Origin: Photorhabdus cinerea
GTDB taxonomy: Bacteria > Pseudomonadota > Gammaproteobacteria > Enterobacterales > Enterobacteriaceae
DNA length: 64,000 nucleotides
Assembly (NCBI RefSeq): GCF_011189575.1
Contig: NZ_PUJW01000022.1
Coordinates: forward strand, 1-64,000
Direction: 5' to 3'
In this document: piece by piece, positions 23,871-32,800 of the stretch
Numbering within the stretch: position 1 is the first letter of the stretch
Layout: every line of letters begins with the position of its first letter
Notes under the pieces: generated by a model
The model's input: only the letters and a program-made list of their open reading frames with translations
What the model was told of the DNA's origin: nothing
Databases searched by the model: none
Translations under genes and position numbers: made by a program

Positions 23871-26800
23871 ATGGGGAAATCATCAAATAGAAGTACAGAG
23901 TACTTCTTTACTGGGAAATATTACGACGATAATAACGGCAACAGTATTACTGCTATTGGTGTTGGTGGTGAAGTTTATGCTTATGGCGGAGATGATGATG
24001 TTATTGTTGGTTCATTAAAGGTCGATGTATACCATACGAATGGTGAACTTTCGGTAAAAGGAGCTTCAGGTTATACCGGTATTCGTAAAACGGGAAATGG
24101 CGGCCTGTCATTTGCCGGGGCAGCCGGTGCGGCTTTTATTGATCACATAGGTGAAACGGGAAATTTATATTATTCGGGTGTTGCTGGTTATAACAAATTG
24201 GCTCGTAAAGGTTTATCTGGTGATACCAGTTTTAAAGGTGCTGGTGGATATAATCAGTTATGGCATGAAACTGATCAGGGAAATGTCTATTTTGTCGGCG
24301 CAGGAGCTGCTAACGAAATTGACCGTACCTGGTTTAACCATTATCAAGGCACTCAAGGGGATGTGACATTTAATGGCGCCGGTGCTGCAAATAGTATCGA
24401 TTCGCGAGTAGAAAGTGGTGATATAACTTTGAATGGTATTGGCGCTGATAATCATATTGTGCGTAAAGGCAGAGAAGGCAACATTACCTTAAATGGAGCG
24501 GGGGCATCAAACCGAATTGAGCGTATACGCCATAGTGAAGATGTGTATGAACAGACACAGGGTAATATTACTTTTGAAGGTGCGGGGGGTTATAACAAAC
24601 TCTATTCTGATGTTGCTCAGGGTAATATCCATTTTACTGGTGCAGGGGCTTATAACGAAATTACCCGAACCGGTGTGAAAAATGAAATAGAATTTGCTCA
24701 GGCTAAAGATATTATCATGACATCGGCAACAGTGGAGGGGCGCTGGATTGAGCAATCTCAGCAAGTTACAGCGATTAAATCCACCATAGAGCCAGATACT
24801 TATCTTTTTGCATTTGCTGATGAAGTTAATACCAAAGTTGTTGCTGTGCGGCTTCAGAATAATCCTGATACCGGTGAGCTCCGTTATTACTCCACTTCTT
24901 GGTATAAGAAAGGTCACCATCTTAAGAACTTGGCAGCGGAAAATATCTCTGTAAACAACGGATTTTTTCCGATTAAATACGAAGGGGCTATCACTCTCTC
25001 TAATATTAACCTTATATATCGACAAAAAACCACGATACAGAGTGTTGAGGAAGCATTATTAACAGATAAATGGGTGACTTATGCTGGTGGTATGAATGTT
25101 AAAGCAGAAGATGTCACACTGAATGATGCCAAAATGGGCGGATATGCAATTGGTTCAGATGGTTTTAAAGTCGATGTTTCCGCTGTTAAATCGAACGTTC
25201 AACCGAATACTTATGTATATGCGGCATTTCTGGAACCCTATACCAAAGTGGTTGCGGTTAAGCTGAAAAATGATCCTGAAACAGGAAAGCTGAAATATAT
25301 TGCGAGAGCTTGGTATAAAAAGGGTAACCATACAGATCGTTTAGTAAATGAAACGTTTTCCTATCCTCATGGCTACAAATCAATAGGTGCTGGCTATACC
25401 TTAAGTCAGCTTCATTATGATCTAAATGTAAAACACGATGTCACTGATTCTTTGACTAATCTTGAAGGTTATTCTGAGCAAGATCTTATCAAATTATCAA
25501 GAACTGGTGGTAATAGTGCTGGTGATATTTATTTCAACGGTGTAGGTGGTGGAAACATTATTATATCCAATGTGACGCACGGTAATATTAATTTCACCGG
25601 AGCGGGTGCGGCTAACATTATTCTGCACAATTCAACATTTGGTAATACGCATTTTGAAGGCGCTGGTGCCGCCAACGTGATCGTAAAAAGTGGTGAAGAG
25701 GGTGATCTGACATTCCGTGGTGCTGGCTTAGGAAATGTGCTTGTTCACCAAAGCCAGAATGGAGAAATGGATATTGACGCTGGTGGTGCAGCAAATGTTC
25801 TCGTGCGGGTCGGGGATGGGCGATATCTGGCTCATCTTCTGGCTTATGGCAATATTTCAATTCACAAAGGCAACGGTAACAGCCGAGTACTGATGTTGGG
25901 GGGATACAACACTCATACCCAAATAGGTGATGGTAGCGCGGATTGGTCCGGGGTGGGCGGTTTTAACGTTATCACCCAGGCAGGAAAAGGCAATATTTCC
26001 TCAGTATTTTTGGGCGGCGCTAACGTACTGACTAAGCTCGGCGCGGGTGATCTGGTTTCCGGTATGCTCGGCGGTGCCAACATTATCACGCATCTCAGTG
26101 ATGAGACTGAAACGTCGAACACCACAGCAATAGCGTTGGGCGGAGCCAATATCCTGACTAAAAAAGGGAAAGGTAATGCACTGGCGATAATGGTTGGTGG
26201 TACAAACGTTCTCACACATGTTGGTGACGGTAATACAACGGGCATTATGCTAGGTGGTGCAAATATCTTGACCAAAGTCGGACAGGGTGACACGACCGGC
26301 ATCTTGTTCGGCATTGGCAACGTATTTACCCATGTTGGTGGTGGCTTGACATTGGGCGTAATGGCAGCGGCAGGCAATATCTTCACCAAAGTCGGGGATG
26401 GGGCATCTATCGCCGCCATGGTTGGCGTGGGCAACCTCTTTACCCATGTTGGCAAGGGTGATGCGTGGGCGTTGATGGGCGGTGCAGTAAACATCTTTAC
26501 CAAAGTGGGTGATGGTAATGCGCTGGCACTGATGATAGCGGCTGGCAACGTGTTCACCCATATTGGGGATGGCACAAGTGTTGCCCTGATGCTGGCAAAA
26601 GGCAATATCGCGACCAAAGTGGGTAACGGCATAACTCTGTCAGTGATGATTGGCAAAGCCAATGTGTTTACTCATGTGGGTGATGGCAATACCTTTGCTG
26701 CCATGATCGGAGGTGCCAATATGCTGACTAAAGTTGGTAATGACATGACTGCCGCCTTAATGATGGGTAAAGCCAATATCTATTCGCATGTGGGTAATGG

Positions 26801-29800
26801 TACCAGTATTGGCTTGTTCGCCGGTGAACTGAACGTGATGACCAAAGTCGGTGAAGGGACAACACTGGCGGCAATGTTTGGCAAAGCCAACATCATGACC
26901 CATGCAGGTAATGGTTTAACCGGTGTCTTAGCGCTGGGTGAAGCGAATATTGTCACTAAAGTGGGTGATGATTTTATGGGAATCGTTGCTGCGGCGAAAG
27001 CGAATATCATTACGCATGTCGGCGACGCAACAACTGCTGGCGTACTGCTTGGCAAGGGCAATATTCTGACCAAAGTGGGGAATGGTACGACAGTTGGCCT
27101 GCTTGTTTCCGATGTGGGTAACGTGATGACCCATGTTGGAAAGGGGACGACGGTGGGGTTTGCCAAAGGTAAAGCCAATATTATTACCAAAGTTGGAGAT
27201 GGCACTGGGATTAATGCTGTCTGGGGAGAGGCTAATATCCTGACACAAGTGGGAAATGGCGACCGTTACAACTTCGCGAAAGGTAAAGCAAACATTATTA
27301 CCAAAGTGGGAGATAAGCAGGAAGTCACGGTCGTTCAGGGTGCTGCTAATATCATTACTCATGTCGGTAATGGTGATGATTACACTGGAGCTTGGGGCGA
27401 AGCCAACGTGATCACTAAAGTGGGAGAAGGCCGCAATGTGGTGCTGGCTAAAGGCAAGGCTAATATTGTTACTCAGGTAGGTAAGGGCGACAGTTTTAAC
27501 GCCTTATGGAGTGAAGGCAATATCGTCACCAAAGTGGGCGACGGTATGCAGGTGACGGCGGCAAAAGGGAAAGCTAACGTTACCACGACAGTAGGCAATG
27601 GCTTAAATGTAACCGCTGCTCATGGTGACGCTAACATTAACACCCATGTAGGTAATGGTGTTTCGGTTAACGTGGCGTGGGGGAAATATAACGTCAATAC
27701 CAAAGTTGGGGATGGCCTTAATATTGCAGTTATGAAAGGCAAAGGTAATGCCAATATCCATGTTGGAGATGGTCTGGGTATTAATGCCTCTTATGCACGT
27801 AATAACGTAGCGGTTAAGATCGGTAACGGTGATTTTTACAGTTTTTCTGTGGCAGAAAGCAATAAACTCCCTTCCCTTTTTGAGAATATCAAACAAACGG
27901 CATTGGGTGTGGGGGGCAGTCAGGCAATCAACTATCTGGTTCAGGGTGATGAAGTTAACACGTCTGGGACACATAAAGGCAGAGGCGCGATTAATTTAGC
28001 GGAAGTTTCTGCTATTGATGGCTTTCAGATGGATGAAATTGCGCCGGTAAGTTCAGATTTAAACCATCGTCTCAATGGGACTGTAACAGCCGTGGAGACG
28101 CCTGATGTGAGTTCAATAGAAAGTGCTTTGAATCGAAAAACACGATCTATATCAGATCAGAATGAAAATCTGATCGTCAATGGTGACTTTGAACAGGGTG
28201 AGTTGGGTTGGCAATCAACCAATGATATAGAGGCATATAGCCCGGCGAGTGCTTATGGTCTTGATAATACTGGTGATGATGAACGAGTCAGTAAATTTGA
28301 TGTTGATAAAAACACCGTAATTTGGCAGGAATTACAAAATTTGTCTGAAGGCGAAGTGATTTCACTGACTTTTGATTTTGTGAGTCATTCAGAAATGATG
28401 GGCAATGATCTGAATAACAACGGAATGACTGTGTTGTGGAATGGTAAGCCTGTATTCTCAGTTTCTGGGCAGCGAACTATATGGCACACCCAAAAACTCG
28501 ATTTAATGGCAGAAGCGGGTACTAATCGGATTGAATTTAAAGGTACAGGCCAGGATGATGGATTTAGTTACATCTTAGACAATATCGTTGTGAAATCTGA
28601 GACGTCACTGATTGTCAATGATGACTTTAAGCAAAGTAAGTTGGATTGGCAAAATGATATTGCGGCATATAGCCCAGTGAATGCTGATGGCCCGAATAAT
28701 ACCGGTTATGGCGAACGAGTCTGTGAACTTGATGTTGATGGAAACACTACTATTTACCAAGACCTGCAAAATTTATGCGAAGGAGAAGTGATTTCGCTGA
28801 GTTTTGATTTTGCCAATCGTCCCGATGCGTATTCAGCCGACAATGGTATGGATATTTTCTGGAACGGCAAACTTGTATTCTCGACTTTTGGGGACGCCGC
28901 GGGATGGCAAAATAAAACACTAGAGCTGATAGCAAAGGCAGGCAGTAATCGAATTGAGTTTAAAGGAACCGGTTTGAATGATGGCATAGGCTATATTGTG
29001 GATAACATTATTGCGAAATCTGAGAATCCACGAGAAACCAATGTTGTTACCGAACATGTGAAACAAGATAAAGCGGTGCAAAATGCGTTAAGCGATAAAG
29101 AAAAAGCGGAAAAAGATCGCCAACTACTGGAACAGGAAAAAGAGAAACAACTGGCAGCCATTGCAAAATCGCAATCCCAATTAGAATTAATGGATCAGGC
29201 AGCGCTTAACCAAAGTGGGCTGATACAGCGTAATGCGATAGAAGCAGAAGCACAGGCGGAGACTGACAAACTGATTTCCATGACGCAAGGTTTGGATGTA
29301 CTTGATAACTATGCCAATTATAGAGGCCAATCAGGTAACCCGTGGCGCAATCAGTTTGCTACCAGATTCTTGAACCATGTCCAGGATGAGTTGAATGACA
29401 CCAAATTTATTACCCAGAAAAAATTAGCTAATGCTCAACAGCTTATTACGGATAACCAACAACAAATAAAAGAAGCGGTTACGAAATCAGAGATTGGGGT
29501 AGCACAAAGTGAGCAGCATCGTACCAGTGTAAAACAAGATATTGCAGAGGCTCAGGAAAAGGCGGAATTAAGGAAAATAGAGGCGTTATTGCAACAACAG
29601 CAAGCCAAAGACGCGGAAAATGACGCAAATATCGCCTATCAGAAGGCAGAATATCGGGGTAAACGTGATATTGCTGCGGCTGCAAGTAAGATTGCTCAAG
29701 TACAGGCAGATGCTAAAGGGGCAAAACAGAGTGATTCCAGACCTGATCGTACCGGTGCCGGAGGTAGTGGTTTGTCTGGCAAAGCCTACGAATCGACAGG

Positions 29801-32800
29801 AGCAGGGGAAACAAGTAGTTATATTGATCCCGAATTAATACCGGAAGCTGAAAAAAAATTCTACAAGGGATTGACCGAAGAAGAGCTACAAAGGTTGGCT
29901 GATGCTAAACAAGCGGTTGATCGACTACAGATAAATGCCGGTATTCGCGCAGAAAATACCAGCGTTTTAACGACTTCAAAATTTGCCAAAGTGCAATCTG
30001 ACAACATGGTGATGCCAACTTCGAACACATCAGGTGAGTTTGTCAGAAAACCTCAAAAGATCTCAGGTATTAATCTGGCATCGTTGGGGGATGATCTTAA
30101 GGTGGAGCAGCATAATTCCGCTATATTTGACAATGCAAAATTTAATTTATTGAAAGAGGGAAATAAGCTATTTATCAACCCTCATGTACGAACATTAGGG
30201 CGGAAAAGGCAACTGAGTAAAGCGCTGACGGCTGTGCGGGATATTTTCTATAAAACGATGAGCCATTTTGATGAAGAGCATGTGATGCAGTTTGAACAGG
30301 CACTTTCTCATTGGCAACAGCGTAACCCAAAGGAATTTGCTCTGCGTATCAGTCAAGTGAACTTAATACGTTTTAGGATGGGCCGGATGATGGAGCATTT
30401 GCAGGCCCAGCGCGCCGAATCCGTCGGTGTCCTTGGGATCACGGTAGAGCCTCAACATGCTGAACAACTTAATCAACGAGTCATATTTGATGGAACCGGA
30501 CGTATTGTCGGTTTGCAAGGTAGTGTCACCCAAGACGAAATCAATCAACTTGTTAAATGGAAAATTACACCTTTAACTCGAAAGAACTCGACTGCTGAAC
30601 GGGAGGCACCTAAGACCGAAAGTGAAAGCCTCATTGTTTTCATGAGCCGATTGGAAGCCGCGAATATCCCGGAAGCGGGGCCTTTGATTGAACGCGCCAG
30701 GGAGCTCTGGCTCACCGGGCAAGTCACATCTCAAGAAACCATCCGGTTATTTCATGATGCTGCCAGCCAATTACAGTCATACCCTGAATTACATGGTTTG
30801 GTATTGTCATTACAAGCTGACGCTCACAGAGAAAAATCGACTACCCAATATATTGACAACTTATTTGGCCGTCGTTTTGATTCTGAATTGGCCCATACGT
30901 TGGTGAAAACTGCGTCACCGGAGGTGATAGCCACCTCCAGACGGATAGGTCAGTTTTTGGTGCAGGAGTTTGAGTTGTATATGCAAAGTATTTCTGGCTC
31001 AACCGTAGGTGACGGACAGATTGCTATCAAGATGCAAGCTTTTGCCGAAAAAATTAAAAAGGATATTCGTCCTTGGTTCAGTCGGGTGCCTGAACTGACC
31101 ACATTCCTGCAAAAACCGACCTTTGATAATTTTAAGATCATGATGACCAAGGTAGATAACGGCTTTGAAATGATCAAAATTCCGTTTCTGGCGGTAAAAA
31201 TGTCGAACACTGATGGTATGGGGTTACATTTATCTCAATGGAAGGCAGAAGCGGATATTTTCTATCGGGATGAGATCTATAAGGCGCGCTCCACCAGTAG
31301 TAAGTTAACGAATATGGCTGATGTTACCTACAAAGTGAAGTTATCTGAACAGCAAACTAATGATTATGGCATTGCACTGCCCTACCAGCCATCCGGTGAT
31401 CAATATGAAGATTTCCTATATGGCAGAAAGGTTGCAGCGGGCAGAGTGCTGACACCTGGACAGGAAACAACGCTTGAGCGTAATGCTCTGGCACAAGGGC
31501 ATTCCGTGGTGACGGGAGCCTCTGGATCAACCAATATCATGGTTCATCTCAATAACTATATTGCTAGTCAAGATCCCACTTTCTCGCAAGAGCAGGCATA
31601 CCTTAATACTTTGGTGTTCTTGGTATTTGATGGAGGTCATTCCGTTAATGAGAGTTTGGTAGTCTACAAAGCGTTGCAGGAGACCGGTGATGAGCGCAAG
31701 CAGGTACTGCAAAATTATACGGCCAGTTATATGGACCTGATGGATATTGCTGGAGGTAAAGGAAAACCGTGGATAAATCAGGCATTAGATAGTGCTTTTG
31801 AGAAAACTCAGCATCTTTATCGAGAAAATACTCCAGAGAGAGAACAGGGCAGCTCTTCGGTGGAAGCATTGCAGGCGTTATCGGGCAAAAATAAAACATC
31901 AGAGTTAGTCTCCGATTATCAACATAAAAATCGGGATACGGTAAAGAACTCGCTGCAAAAGAGTGGTGATCATAAGACGCGCTTTGATAGTCAGCTCATC
32001 ATTCAGATGGAAAATGACCCGATTGTAGAAAAGGCAGCACTCAATCTGGCGGGTAAACACCCGGATTCCAGCGTGGTTGTTAAACTCGATTCTGACGGCA
32101 AATATCATGTCATTTACGGTGATCCTGACAGCTTATCAGGTAAGTTACGTTGGCAGATTGTCGGTCATGGCCGTGATGAATCGGAGCACAATAACATGCG
32201 CTTAAGTGGTCACAGTGCCGATGAATTGGCAATAAAACTGAAACAGTTCAGTCAGAACTTTGAGCCGGCAGGTAAACCTGATCGTATCAGCATTGTGGGT
32301 TGTTCACTAATTAGTGATGATAAGCGGAATGGCTTTGCCTATCGTTTTATTACCGCCTTAGATAAACAGGGCATCCGTAGTGATGTTTCAGCGCGTCGTA
32401 GTGAAGTGGCCGTTGATGCAACGGGCCGTAAATTTACCCGCGATAAAAATAATCAGTGGGTTAACAAATTGGATGATAACAAACTGGTATTGCGCTGGAA
32501 TGAACAGGGTGAACTGATGACGACGACAGAAAAATTGCGTCGTGGTGTGGCTGAAAGCGATATCAACCTCGCTAGGGTGGGGTACACAGACGCTGATTCA
32601 GTCACCAAAGGGGCAATTGCGGATAATCATCATATTTTCACCGCGCCAGGGAAGCGCAAAAACAGAATAGAGATCAGTTCCAACCCTCAATCGGATAAGC
32701 CGCTGAGTTACACCGGTAATATACAGGTAAATGTGGGTGACGGTGAGTTTACTGCGGTCAACTGGGGAACATCAAACGTGGGTATCAAAGTGGGTACCGG

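Noticed and set aside
25913..26662. Long minus-strand ORF opposite the rtxA B repeats (249 codons, Pro/Leu/Thr rich)
   Set aside because: It is the periodic antisense image of the Gly-rich 57-nt repeats, with no ribosome site and no independent coding signal.
25830..27845. Regular direct repeats that could suggest a CRISPR or satellite array
   Set aside because: Units are 57 nt, imperfect, in frame and part of the rtxA coding sequence; there are no spacers and no cas genes.
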